Below, piece after piece: positions 28,633 to 37,221 of a stretch of 64,000 nt of DNA. The stretch lies in the NCBI GenBank assembly GCA_963848115.1, contig CAWKCP010000007.1:806001-870000 (forward strand), written 5' to 3'. Made by a program: the position numbers and the translations under genes. Below the pieces are notes generated by a model. It saw nothing but the letters and a program-made list of their open reading frames with translations. It was not told where the DNA came from and did no database searches. This DNA is from JAWKOK01 sp963848115. Its GTDB lineage: Bacteria; Chloroflexota; Anaerolineae; Caldilineales; Caldilineaceae. Numbering within the stretch: position 1 is the first letter of the stretch; the number at the start of each line of letters is the position of its first letter.

Positions 28633-29049
28633 ATGTCATCAAACCCGTGCAAGTCGCAGAATGCCGCCACGGAGATCATCCTCAGACCCATCGGCTATGT
28701 TGAGAACAGCATCGATACACCGCGAGCGCCGGCAGAGATCCGGGCAGTTGATTCACGAATCGTCCTCGATATGGCCCTCGTAAACGGCCTCATAGGCCTA
28801 CATGTCGGCGACCAACTGATCGTCATTTTCCACTTTCATCGTTCAACCGATTACGATTTATGTCAACACCCTCAAGGCGACGTAAACCGTCCAAAGCGGG
28901 GTGTTTTCGCGCTGCGCAGCCCCCGTCGCCCCAATCCGATCGGCGTAACTGTGGTAACAATCGTCGCAATTGAGCAGAATGTACTGCATGTACGCGGTCT
29001 GGATGCCATCAACGCGACACCTGTTCTCGACCTGAAACCGGTCTCCTGA
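28633..29049 (+). CDS. TrmO/TsaA-like tRNA methyltransferase
   Basis: SAM-dependent enzyme family that methylates N6-threonylcarbamoyladenosine at position 37 of some tRNAs. The 138-residue protein starts near EIILRPIGYVENSIDTPR and has the family signature FALRSPRRPNPIGVTVVTIV and LDAINATPVLDLKPVS. The length matches short bacterial/archaeal TsaA proteins lacking the C-terminal extension of E. coli TrmO. GGAGGA lies 14 bases before ATG 28633, rather far, so a start slightly upstream is possible. It has no obvious partner gene here. Confidence 0.82.
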   Translation: MSSNPCKSQNAATEIILRPIGYVENSIDTPRAPAEIRAVDSRIVLDMALVNGLIGLHVGDQLIVIFHFHRSTDYDLCQHPQGDVNRPKRGVFALRSPRRPNPIGVTVVTIVAIEQNVLHVRGLDAINATPVLDLKPVS

Positions 29050-29401
29050 TGTCGGCTTCAAGATAGTACGACGAATCGTCATGTTGCTCCACCTGATTCT
29101 AGTCTCGGTCATGATCGTCTGTGCCCTTGGCGCAATCAGAGCGCGCCACCTGCTCTCTTCCGTGACGTGGCTTGCCGGCCTCGTTGCTGGTCTCCATCCA
29201 ACAAGACCATACGAACCCTGCTAACCGATATTCTGAAAATCTCCTGCCCAAGTCCGTGTGGCTTCTGCATTCGCAGGTTGATGGGTATAATGGACAACAT
29301 GCCCTCGGCAAATCGTTGCCTGCATCCGTCGAGACTCACCCTTCCGATGGTCCCAACTGAGAGATCCAACCAGAGAAAGATCAGATCGAGAGATACCTGG
29401 A
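29050..29401 (+). other. 352-base gap with a possible small membrane ORF (29081-29224)
   Basis: No confirmed gene. A 47-codon frame from ATG 29081 to TAA 29222-29224 reads MLLHLILVSVMIVCALGAIR and so on, one hydrophobic helix followed by a polar tail. It resembles the first helix of MnhB/DUF4040-type antiporter subunits and could be a remnant. No ribosome site is clear. The rest of the gap holds nothing I can identify. Confidence 0.3.
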
Positions 29402-30365
29402 ATGTCTGAATCAGTGAAAAGTGTATCCGAACTAACCGGCGAGGTGGTCACCGAAGTCGAACAGGTCATTGTCGGTAAACAGGCGCTGCTACGCGAGATC
29501 ATGACAACCATCCTTGCCGACGGCCATATTCTGCTTGAAGATTTTCCCGGTCTGGCAAAAACGCTGATCGCCCAGAGCTTTGCGGTTGCGCTAGGGTTGG
29601 ATTTCAAGCGCATCCAGTTCACGCCGGACCTACTGCCCGGCGACATTACCGGCAGCTACGTCTACGACCGCAACAGCGGCAGCTTCGAACTGCGTCGCGG
29701 CCCCATCTTTGCCAATATCGTCCTGGCCGACGAGATCAACCGTGCGTCGCCCAAAACCCAATCGGCGCTGCTGGAGGCCATGTCCCAGAGGCAGGTGACG
29801 CTGGAAGGCGAGACAATGCCCTTGCCCGCGCCGTTCATCGTCATTGCCACCCAGAATCCCATCGAGTACGAAGGGCACGTTTCCCTTGCCCGAAGCACAG
29901 CTCGACCGTTTCCTGGTCAAGCTTGCCGTCGGCTATCCCAGCGTGGATGAAGAGCAAGAGATCCTGAAACGCAGACAACAACGACGCAGTGATGTAATGT
30001 CTGTACGTCCTATGATCAGCGCAGATAAACTGCTGGGGATGCGAGAATCGATCGAAGACGTTTACATCGATCCTGATCTGGAGCGCTACATCGTTGAACT
30101 GGTCCACCAGACCCGGCTTGACAGCCGCGTGGCTGTCGGCGCCAGCCCTCGCGGTTCCCTGGCCTTGCTCAAGCTATCCCGGGCATACGCGGCGATCAAT
30201 GGCCGTGACTACGTGCTGCCCGATGACGTAAAGCATTTTGCCAAGCCCGCCCTACTCCACCGTCTGATCCTGAATCCTGAGCTATGGTTACGCCGCAATG
30301 CACCCGACCAGGTCCTCACCGGCATCATCAACAATGTACCCGTACCGATGATCGAGGGTGTGTGA
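29402..30365 (+). CDS. MoxR-family AAA+ ATPase, one frameshift
   Basis: Chaperone-like AAA+ ATPase that works with von Willebrand or DUF58 proteins. Walker A is LLEDFPGLAKT, Walker B VLADEINRASPKTQSALLEA, sensor 1 VIATQNPIEYEG and arginine-finger/sensor 2 region VGASPRGSLALLKLSRAYAA. The frame changes at the G run 29873-29875: dropping one G gives the family sequence EGTFPLPEAQLDRF, so an inserted base, real or technical, is the likely cause. Joined length is about 320 residues. The DUF58 gene follows after a 169-base gap containing a repeat, a standard MoxR-DUF58 arrangement. Confidence 0.9.
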
Positions 30366-30388
30366 TGATCGGTTGTATAGCGGTTAGA

Positions 30389-30432
30389 TTCGCCACAGAG
30401 GCACGGAGTCGGCACGGAGTTCACGAAGAAGA
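30389..30432. repeat. Dispersed CACAGAGGCACGGAG-type repeat
   Basis: CGCCACAGAGGCACGGAGTC and CACGGAGTTCACGAAGAAG form short tandem, purine-rich units. The complementary orientation occurs at 33204-33245 and a related copy at 47246-47337, so this is a dispersed family. It separates the MoxR and DUF58 genes. Confidence 0.65.
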
Positions 30433-30534
30433 AATTGAGATTCGGGTCTTCGAGGTCTGTGTGCCGTTGCCTTCGACGAAAGTGGAGGCAACAGGTCTGA
30501 CCTCTGCCCGAGTGATCGCCAAAGGGCGCTGCCT

Positions 30535-31827
30535 GTGAATCGGACCGTTCTGCTGGCCGTGTTGATCTATCTGCTCGTCTTTCCAGCGATCGTGATGTTG
30601 CGGGGCGATCTGTTATTGTTGGCGCTCCCGCTCATGCTCTACCTAGGCGTCAGCCTAGTCACACGGCCGGATACGCTCAACCTGACGATCGTGCGCAAAC
30701 TCAGCGCCGTCCGCACCAACCAGGGAGAACCGGTAACCGTCGACCTTGCCATCACCAACCAGGGCGAAGCAGTCGATTCCTTGCGATTGCAAGACCAGAT
30801 GCCGGATGGACTTGAGATTGTCGGCGAGTACGCGACCGCCTTGACAGCCATGGCGCCCGGCGAGACCATCCATCTGTCCTTTCAGATTGCAGGCAGGCGC
30901 GGCGTCTACGTGCTGCCCGGCGTGCAGGCCACGGCCATCGACCGCTTCGGGCTGGCCAGGCGTTCATCGTTCTTGGAGACTGAAGCGGAGACCAGTCGGC
31001 TCTTTGTGTTGCCGGATGTGCAGAAGTTACCGCGAATCGGCATCCGCCCGCCACGAACGCGCGTCTTCGCCGGCACAGTTCCCGCACGCAAAGGGGGCCC
31101 TGGCACCGAGTTTTTCGGCGTGCGTCCCTACCAGCCAGGCGACTCGTTGCACTGGATCAACCATCGGGCCAGCGCGCGGTTCGATGACGAGTTCTTCGTC
31201 AACGAGTTCGAACAGGAGCGTGCAGCCGATATTGGCCTGATTCTAGACGTTCGGCGCGAGACCAATCTCTTCCCCGGAAACCGCTCGCTTCTGGAGCACA
31301 GCGTCATGGCTGCAGCCACATTGGCTGACGCGTTCCTGGACTCCGGCAACCGGGTCGGCCTTTTCGCCTACGGCGGCGGTGTCGACTGGACGCTGCCCGG
31401 CTACGGAAAACGCCAGCGAGAGCGCATCTTGCACGCGCTGGCACGCGTGCGGCTCGAAGAACACCAGGTCTTCAAAGACATAGGCCACCTCCCCACCCGT
31501 TTCTTTCCAATCCGTTCCCAATTGGTGCTTGTCAGTCCGCTCCGAACTGAAGACGGCAACGATCTCGTTGCCCTGCGTGCGCGCGGCTACCAGTTGCTCA
31601 CAGTCATCCCCGATCCGATTGACTTCGAACGGTTGGGGCTTGGGAACAGCCGGCAGGCGGATCTTGCTGAACGAATTGTCCAACTGCAGCGCAGGCAGCT
31701 TCTTCAACGGCTTCACCAAGCTGGCATCCAGACCTTCGAGTGGAAGGTCGAGACGCCTTTTGCCGGCGCAGCCCAGGGGCGGCTGGATCGCGCGCCCCGC
31801 TGGAGACGAGGAGTAGGAGGCATCTAA
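30535..31827 (+). CDS. DUF58 domain protein (vWA-like), partner of MoxR
   Basis: A 430-residue membrane-anchored protein. GTG 30535 begins a product with two N-terminal helices (VLLAVLIYLLVFPAIVML, LLLALPLMLYLGVSLV), then a CARDB-like beta domain (VTVDLAITNQGEAVDSLRLQ), and the DUF58 signature GTEFFGVRPYQPGDSLHWIN followed by a vWA-like domain (DIGLILDVRRE). DUF58 proteins pair with MoxR ATPases in envelope stress, metal insertion or complex assembly. It overlaps the next gene by one base (TAATG), so the two are translationally coupled. Confidence 0.9.
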   Translation: MNRTVLLAVLIYLLVFPAIVMLRGDLLLLALPLMLYLGVSLVTRPDTLNLTIVRKLSAVRTNQGEPVTVDLAITNQGEAVDSLRLQDQMPDGLEIVGEYATALTAMAPGETIHLSFQIAGRRGVYVLPGVQATAIDRFGLARRSSFLETEAETSRLFVLPDVQKLPRIGIRPPRTRVFAGTVPARKGGPGTEFFGVRPYQPGDSLHWINHRASARFDDEFFVNEFEQERAADIGLILDVRRETNLFPGNRSLLEHSVMAAATLADAFLDSGNRVGLFAYGGGVDWTLPGYGKRQRERILHALARVRLEEHQVFKDIGHLPTRFFPIRSQLVLVSPLRTEDGNDLVALRARGYQLLTVIPDPIDFERLGLGNSRQADLAERIVQLQRRQLLQRLHQAGIQTFEWKVETPFAGAAQGRLDRAPRWRRGVGGI

Positions 31828-32318
31828 TGCGTTGGTTGGTAACGACCGCCGTTCTGCTGGCGACACTCTGCATCGCCGTGCCCTTTGCTCAGAATTCCGA
31901 TTGGCTATCGATAGCCATCGCCCTGGGACTGGCAACCTTGTGGATTGGCGTCCCGTCCCATGGCTACGACTGGACTTCATCCGTTGGGCTGGTCGGGTTT
32001 ACACTGCTGGCCGCCGTGGCAACGGTACGCTATGCTGCTATCCTCTGGATGTTACCCGGAATCATTGCCGCGCTCGCGGCGTGGGATCTGAGTCATCTGA
32101 CCCAGCAACTTGCATTTGATGGCGAAGTCCGTGGTCGCTCCCAGTTTCTGCGTGCTCATTTCTGGACCCTCGGGCTGACTTTGGCGGCATCATGGTTGTT
32201 GGCCATGATCGCCACCCGGATCCAGATCCAGTTGACCTTTTTGTGGGCGTTTGCCATCATCACGCTCTTGGTACTAAGCTTAGGGCAGATAGTTAGGATG
32301 GCCAGGCGAACGGAGTAG
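31827..32318 (+). CDS. Four- to five-helix membrane protein of the MoxR/DUF58 operon
   Basis: A 163-residue protein starting MRWLVTTAVLLATLCIAVPF at ATG 31827, which overlaps the DUF58 stop. Hydrophobic segments are visible at about 3-20, 28-45, 50-70, 75-92, 112-130 and 133-155; residues 94-110 are polar (DLSHLTQQLAFDGEVRGRS). I do not recognise the family. Tight coupling to DUF58 suggests a membrane partner of the MoxR complex. The stop is followed at once by a long inverted repeat. Confidence 0.7.
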   Translation: MRWLVTTAVLLATLCIAVPFAQNSDWLSIAIALGLATLWIGVPSHGYDWTSSVGLVGFTLLAAVATVRYAAILWMLPGIIAALAAWDLSHLTQQLAFDGEVRGRSQFLRAHFWTLGLTLAASWLLAMIATRIQIQLTFLWAFAIITLLVLSLGQIVRMARRTE

Positions 32319-32319
32319 C

Positions 32320-32454
32320 GTACTGCGTAATTCGTGCCACGTAACTGTGTTCGACGATCTGCAGTGATTTGCAGTAGACCGCCGTGCTTGACGATACTGA
32401 ATTCCCAGTGAACAAGATCCATTCTGGTCATTGACCTTACGCATTACGCAGTAC
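32320..32454. repeat. Inverted repeat bounding the gap before the methyltransferase
   Basis: GTACTGCGTAA (32320-32330) and TTACGCAGTAC (32444-32454) are perfect 11-bp arms around 113 nt. The interior contains shorter near-palindromes but no gene. Confidence 0.65.
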
Positions 32455-32479
32455 ACATTGCGCTGGAGAGCCTATCCAC

Positions 32480-33178
32480 ATGCACGAAAGCCTACTCCAA
32501 GAACAGATCGCCTACTACCGTGCACGCGCTTCAGAGTACGATGAGTGGTTTCTGCGTCAGGGCCGATACGACCATGGCGAGGAGCATCGCCGCCAATGGT
32601 GGAACGAAGTGGCTCAGGTCCAGGCCGAATTCGACACGTTCGCCCCACGAGGAAAAGTGCTGGAGTTGGCATCCGGCACGGGCTGGTGGACGGAACAACT
32701 GGTCAGGCACGCCGACCAGATCACAGCCGTCGATGCAGCGGCGGAGACCATTGCGCTCAATCGAGAGCGCGTCGATTCAGACAAGGTGACCTACGTGCAA
32801 GATGACATCTTCACCTGGAAACCGCCGCACACCTACGACGTTGCCTTCTTCAGCTTCTGGCTCTCGCATGTGCCGCCGGATCGATTCGATAACTTCTGGA
32901 CGCTGGTTGAACAAGCAGTTGGCCCGGATGGACGCGTCTTCTTCGTCGACTCTCGCTACAACCCGGGCGCGATAGCCATCGACAACCGACTGGGCACGCC
33001 TCAGGATACGTCAGTCACGCGACGCCTCAACGACGGACGATCCTTTGAAATCGTCAAGATTTTTTACGAGCCGAACGACCTGGCTCAACGCCTTGAGCGT
33101 CGGGGCTGGACGGCGAACGTGCAATGGACAAAGCAATTTTTTCTGTATGGATGGGGCGAACGAAACGGGGAAAATTGA
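32480..33178 (+). CDS. Class I SAM-dependent methyltransferase
   Basis: A 232-residue Rossmann methyltransferase. Motif I is VLELASGTGWWTEQLVRHAD (residues ~54-73), motif II ITAVDAAAETIALNRER with the acidic ribose-binding Asp, and motif IV DVAFFSFWLSHVPPDRFDNF. The N-terminal cap (YYRARASEYDEWFLRQGRYD) resembles small-molecule or lipid methyltransferases such as those of the UbiE/Methyltransf_25 group. The substrate cannot be told. The stop codon TGA lies inside an ATTGATAATTGAC repeat unit. Confidence 0.85.
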   Translation: MHESLLQEQIAYYRARASEYDEWFLRQGRYDHGEEHRRQWWNEVAQVQAEFDTFAPRGKVLELASGTGWWTEQLVRHADQITAVDAAAETIALNRERVDSDKVTYVQDDIFTWKPPHTYDVAFFSFWLSHVPPDRFDNFWTLVEQAVGPDGRVFFVDSRYNPGAIAIDNRLGTPQDTSVTRRLNDGRSFEIVKIFYEPNDLAQRLERRGWTANVQWTKQFFLYGWGERNGEN

Positions 33179-33203
33179 TAATTGACAACTGAACAATTCT
33201 TTC

Positions 33204-33245
33204 TTCTCTGTGCTCTCCGTGCCATCTCCGTGCCTCTGTGGTGAG
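33204..33245. repeat. Dispersed CTCCGTGCCTCTGTG-type repeat
   Basis: Reverse-complement copy of the unit at 30389-30432 (TCTCCGTGCCTCTGTGGTGA). It follows a TTGATAATTGACAACTG segment related to 40079-40109. Both lie in the 95-base gap before the patatin gene, which has its own AAGGAG. Confidence 0.6.
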
Positions 33246-33273
33246 TTTTTTCCGTTCAAAAAGGAGCTCAAGA

Positions 33274-34473
33274 ATGCAATACGATATCGTCATGGAAGGA
33301 GGCGGCGCCAAGGGGATCGTCTTCGTTGGCGCGCTGCAAGAGTTCGAAAAGCGCGGCCACACCTTCGATCGGATGCTTGGCACGTCGGCCGGCGCGATCT
33401 CAGCCACACTGTTGGCCGCAGGCTATTCTTCTACCGAAATGGTCGAGGCGCTGAAGGAAGAAGTCGATGGACAACCGGTCTTTCGTACGTTCATGGGCAT
33501 GCCGGGCGATTTCAGCGACGAAGAAAAGGAAGGAAGCGCCGCGGCCGACTATCTTCGCCAAGTCGATATTCCATTCATGCGCGAGGAATGGGAGAACCGG
33601 TTCGACAGCTGGCTTGTCGACAAGATGCTGAACCTGGAGAGTTTCCGACACATTTTCTCATTCGTAGAACGCGGCGGCTGGTATTCGGCAGATCGTTATT
33701 TGTCCTGGATGCGCGACAAATTGAACAGTGGGACGACCAAGGGAGAGCAACGCAACTTCGGCGATATGACTTTCTCCCAGTTCTATGTGGCTACGGGCAC
33801 CGAACTCACATTGGTTGCTGCCGACACTACCGGTCAGCGGATGCTCGTCCTCAATCACCTGACTGCGCCCGACTGTCCGGTTCTCTGGGGAACGCGCATG
33901 TCAATGAGCATTCCGCTGCTGTGGGAAGAGGTAACCTGGCAGGAGGAATGGGGGGCCTATCGAGGCAAAGCCATTGCCGGCAGCAAAATCGTCGACGGCG
34001 GCGTAATCTCCAACTTTCCGATCGAGCTCTTCATCTCCAACCTGGATCATGTCACCGCCGTCATGGGTCCCAAAAGCAGTGAGAACATCGTTGGCCTGAT
34101 GATAGACGAAGGGCTGGAGGTCAAAGATGCGCCTCCGCCGGTTGAAGGGCAGGACAAAGGACTGACCGATTTCGGCAACACGCGCACACTGAATCGTTTC
34201 AATGGGCTACTCAATACCATCATGTCCGCCCACGACAAGATGGTGCTGGAGTCCTTCAAAAGTCTAGTCGTTCGACTGCCTGCCAAAGGCTACGGCACCG
34301 TCGAATTTGACATGAGCGATGAACGACGCAATGCCCTGATTGAGGCGGGACGTGAAGCCACACGAATCTATTTTGACGTTCGCCCGGCGGCAGTCCCGGC
34401 CATGTCGCCACGCGAACAGACACAGGCTCAGCGTGCCGCCGATAACGTGGCATCAAGCATGTTGGCCGAGTAG
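33274..34473 (+). CDS. Patatin-like phospholipase
   Basis: Ser-Asp lipid acyl hydrolase of the patatin family, 399 residues. ATG 33274 follows AAGGAG by eight bases. The oxyanion motif EGGGAKG is at residues 8-14, the nucleophile Ser38 is in GTSAG and the catalytic Asp241 is in VDGGVISNFP. The C-terminal ~130 residues after MIDEGLEVKDAPPPVEGQD are helical and not clearly assigned. No signal peptide is visible, so it probably acts on the inner membrane leaflet. Neighbours (methyltransferase, GNAT) give no pathway. Length is typical for bacterial patatins with a small extension. Confidence 0.9.
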   Translation: MQYDIVMEGGGAKGIVFVGALQEFEKRGHTFDRMLGTSAGAISATLLAAGYSSTEMVEALKEEVDGQPVFRTFMGMPGDFSDEEKEGSAAADYLRQVDIPFMREEWENRFDSWLVDKMLNLESFRHIFSFVERGGWYSADRYLSWMRDKLNSGTTKGEQRNFGDMTFSQFYVATGTELTLVAADTTGQRMLVLNHLTAPDCPVLWGTRMSMSIPLLWEEVTWQEEWGAYRGKAIAGSKIVDGGVISNFPIELFISNLDHVTAVMGPKSSENIVGLMIDEGLEVKDAPPPVEGQDKGLTDFGNTRTLNRFNGLLNTIMSAHDKMVLESFKSLVVRLPAKGYGTVEFDMSDERRNALIEAGREATRIYFDVRPAAVPAMSPREQTQAQRAADNVASSMLAE

Positions 34474-34478
34474 AACCT

Positions 34479-35014
34479 ATGCAACCACCCGAGATCATCG
34501 AAAGCGAACGTCTCTCCCTGCGACAGGCCGTCCTGGCTGACGCTGAGACGATCTTCGATACCTATGCTCAAGATATCGAAGTGGCACGATACATGACCTG
34601 GAAGCCCCACAGCTCGATCGAGGACACACGTGAATTTCTGCGCCGCTGTGAGCACGTATGGGCAGCGAGCATGGCCTTTCCCTGGGCAATCACGTTAAAA
34701 TCCAGCGGAGTCCTGATCGGGATGATCGAAGTCGGCATCAATGGCCAAAGTGCGGCGATGGGCTACGGCATCGCGCGCCCCACTGGGGTCAGGGATATAC
34801 GACGGAGGCGGCAACGGCTGTGATCGATTGGTGCCTGTCCCAGCAGGCAATCTATCGCGTTTGGGCCATCTGCGACGTCGACAACCCGGCGTCCGCTCGC
34901 GTGATGGCCAAGGCAGGCATGGAGTACGAAGGTGTGCTGAAGAAGTTCTGTGTGCACCCAAATATCAGCCCTATCCCGCGCGACGTTCTATGCTACGCTA
35001 TCGTCAAGGGGTGA
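34479..35014 (+). CDS. GNAT-family N-acetyltransferase (RimJ/RimL-like), one frameshift
   Basis: Acetyl-CoA-dependent acetyltransferase of the RimJ type: ESERLSLRQAVLADAETIFD (strand 1/helix 1) and, after a frameshift near 34790, HWGQGYTTEAATAVIDWCL with the acetyl-CoA pyrophosphate-binding loop (Q-G-x-x-T/A), then NPASARVMAKAGMEYEGVLK, the usual C-terminal motif. The joined protein would be about 178 residues, normal for the family. It starts five bases after the patatin stop, so co-transcription is likely. The acceptor is unknown. Confidence 0.8.
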
Positions 35015-35054
35015 TTCGGCGTAGCGCCAGATTGAAGGCGGCGGTAGTCACCTA

Positions 35055-35077
35055 GGGACGACACTTGTGGTCGTCCC
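35055..35077. repeat. Short palindrome GGGACGAC...GTCGTCCC
   Basis: Perfect 8-bp arms (35055-35062, 35070-35077) with a 7-nt loop lie in the 156-base gap before the sulfotransferase-like gene. The C run after it is not a T tract, so it is not a normal terminator. Confidence 0.6.
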
Positions 35078-35170
35078 CCCGTGGTCGCCTCCCAGTGGGC
35101 GCCCGCAAGGTTCGCCCCTGGTCAGCCCCCAGACAGAACGCCGCCAAAAACGATGAAAGGATCCGCCTCC

Positions 35171-35950
35171 ATGCCCGACGCGCCGATCCGGATCGCCATG
35201 TGGTCTGGACCCCGCAATATCTCGACCGCCATGATGCGATCGTGGGAAAATCGCCCTGACACCACCGTTGTCGACGAGCCGCTCTATGCCGCCTATCTGG
35301 AAAGAACCGGCATCGACCATCCCGGCCGAGCGAGGATCATCGACGCAAACGACACAAACTGGCGTTCCGTGGCCGATACGCTACTCGGACCCGTGCCCGA
35401 CGGCAAGCCAATCTGGTATCAAAAACAGATGGCTCACCATCTACTTCCGGAAATGGGCATCGACTGGGTCGACGGGCTGACCAACTGTTTTCTGATCCGC
35501 TCGCCGCGCGAGGTCATCACGTCCTACATCAAAATCCGTCCGGACCCGACACAGGCCGACCTGGGTTTCGTGCAACAGCTTGACATCTTCGAACAGGTTC
35601 GCAGGCGGTCCGGCACGATCCCGCCCGTCCTTGACTCACGCGACATTCTTGAAAATCCGCGCAGATTACTGACCTTGCTATGCGAATCCCTCGACATCCC
35701 ATTCAGCGAGAAGATGCTGCGTTGGCCCGCAGGCGCCCGGGATACGGACGGTGTTTGGGCGCCCTACTGGTACGCTGCGGTCGAACGCTCGACAGGATTC
35801 CAAGCATACGTCGCCAAGAATGATCCGTTGCCGGATCGCCTCCGCCCGTTGCTGGATCAATGCCAGGTGATCTACGACGAACTGTATGCGCACCGGTTGG
35901 GCGCCACAGACTCAAACAACGACAGCGGTAATGGCACTGGTATGGCGTAG
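35171..35950 (+). CDS. P-loop sulfotransferase-like protein
   Basis: A 259-residue P-loop protein. ATG 35171 is chosen because GAAAGGA (35154-35160) lies at a good distance. IRIAMWSGPRNISTAMMRSW (residues ~5-24) is a sulfotransferase-type phosphate-binding loop (5'-PSB, S-G-P-R-N), and TNCFLIRSPREVITSYIKIR matches the 3'-phosphate site (R...S). Genes of this type are known next to, or fused with, aminotransferase class IV-like proteins, including plant proteins called BCAT-like. The same arrangement occurs here. The role of the pair is unknown to me. The TAG stop is part of a dispersed repeat. Confidence 0.75.
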   Translation: MPDAPIRIAMWSGPRNISTAMMRSWENRPDTTVVDEPLYAAYLERTGIDHPGRARIIDANDTNWRSVADTLLGPVPDGKPIWYQKQMAHHLLPEMGIDWVDGLTNCFLIRSPREVITSYIKIRPDPTQADLGFVQQLDIFEQVRRRSGTIPPVLDSRDILENPRRLLTLLCESLDIPFSEKMLRWPAGARDTDGVWAPYWYAAVERSTGFQAYVAKNDPLPDRLRPLLDQCQVIYDELYAHRLGATDSNNDSGNGTGMA

Positions 35951-36025
35951 GAGCGGTTTGCAACCCACGATCAATGAGTGCCTCTGGATTTTCATGAGAA
36001 TTGAGCGGTTACAAACTGCACCTAC
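35948..36025. repeat. Short palindromic element with TAGG(A/T)GCGGTTTGCA end, copy 1
   Basis: Begins TAGGAGCGGTTTGCAACCCA at the stop codon of the upstream gene and ends in an inverted relative, ACAAACTGCACCTAC (36011-36025). A longer copy with perfect ends is at 54861-55157. The shared ends define a MITE-like family. Confidence 0.65.
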
Positions 36026-36136
36026 GAAAACGGCGACAATTCGGTCATCGTCACAAGCCGGTCTACCGTGCAGCCATGTCAACCCACTGAGGTCCGGAAG
36101 AACCAACAATTCATCGCCATCAGGAAACGAAAAAAA

Positions 36137-37037
36137 ATGCTGCAACCATTCTACGAAAAGAACCGTGACCTGCTCGTCAATATCAACGGCGACCTGCTCC
36201 ATCGTGACCTAGCCGGAGTCAGCCCCTTCGATTCATCTGTCCAGAACGGCGATGCCGTCTGGGAAGGACTCCGCCTCTACAACGGGCGCATCTTCAAGCT
36301 CATTGAGCACCTTGACCGACTCAACGACTCGGCCAAAGCGCTGGCCTACGCAGAAATCCCGCCCCACGAGATGATCATCGAGGAGCTGAGAAGGACGCTG
36401 GCAGCCAACGAAATGACCGACAACGTCCATATTCGCCTCACGCTGACGCGCGGCGTGAAGTACACCAGCGGCATGGATCCTCGCATCAATACCGCCGGCC
36501 CCACACTGATCATCCTGGCTGAACACAAGCCGCCGGTCTATGACAAGACAGGACTGCGCCTGATCACTTCCTCAATCCGGCGCATTCCGCCGGACTGTCT
36601 TGACCAGAACATTCATTCGTGCAACATGCTCAACTCGATTCTGGCCAAGCTTCAGGCCAATCATGCAGGCGTTGATGACGCCGTCATGCTCGATGTCAAC
36701 GGCTTCGTGGCGGAGACTAACGCCACCCACCTCTTCATTGTTCACGGCGGCGTCGTGATGACCTCCCATGCCCATGCTTGCCCTGAGGGCATCACCAGGG
36801 CCACTGTGCTCGAGATCTCGCCGCGCCAATGAGATTCCGTTCTCGGTTGCCGACATTTCAATGACCGAAGTCTATCGCGCCGACGAGGTCTTCTGCACCG
36901 GCACAATGGGCGAGCTGGCGACGGTCAGCGAAGTGGATGGCCGCACCATCGGCGATGGCAAGACCAGTGAGATGACCCACCGTCTGAGCGGACTCTACGC
37001 CGAACGAACGGCCAATGAGGGATATGCGATTGTGTAG
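36137..37037 (+). CDS. Aminotransferase class IV-fold (BCAT-like) protein lacking the usual PLP lysine, one frameshift
   Basis: Fold of branched-chain/D-amino-acid aminotransferases: NGDLLHRDLAGVSPFDSSVQ, GDAVWEGLRLYNGRIFKLIE, and VDDAVMLDVNGFVAETNATH are family motifs. Where active members read D-I-K-x-x-N (PLP Schiff-base Lys), this protein has NIHSCNMLNSILAK with His160, so ordinary transamination is doubtful. The frame breaks near 36825; the rest reads NEIPFSVADISMTEVYRADE and ends at 37037. Joined length is about 300. It follows the P-loop protein by 186 bases, a recurrent pairing in other organisms. ATG 36137 is taken as start by alignment; the A run before it is not a strong ribosome site. 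Confidence 0.82.
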
Positions 37038-37057
37038 AGAAGTTGATCCGCCAGGGG

Positions 37058-37090
37058 CGACCCACGAAGAAACACGAAGTGCCACGAAGG
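37058..37090. repeat. CACGAAG short tandem repeat
   Basis: CCCACGAAGAAACACGAAGTGCCACGAAGG-like units (three CACGAAG words) in the 184-base gap before the large hydrolase gene. They are related to the CACGAAT words at 9650-9722. Confidence 0.5.
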
Positions 37091-37221
37091 ATTTTGGAAC
37101 CACGGAAAACGAACCATCGTCCAACAAATAGCGATCCGAGTTGTCGCCGAACCCATCCGGAAACAACATTGTGCAAGCAACGACATCGAGAGGGTTCTTT
37201 CTCCCCAAAGGATGACAAACC

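Noticed and set aside
30389..33245. CRISPR-like spaced repeats
   Set aside because: Units are few, irregularly spaced and palindromic, with no cas genes; they fit dispersed intergenic repeats.
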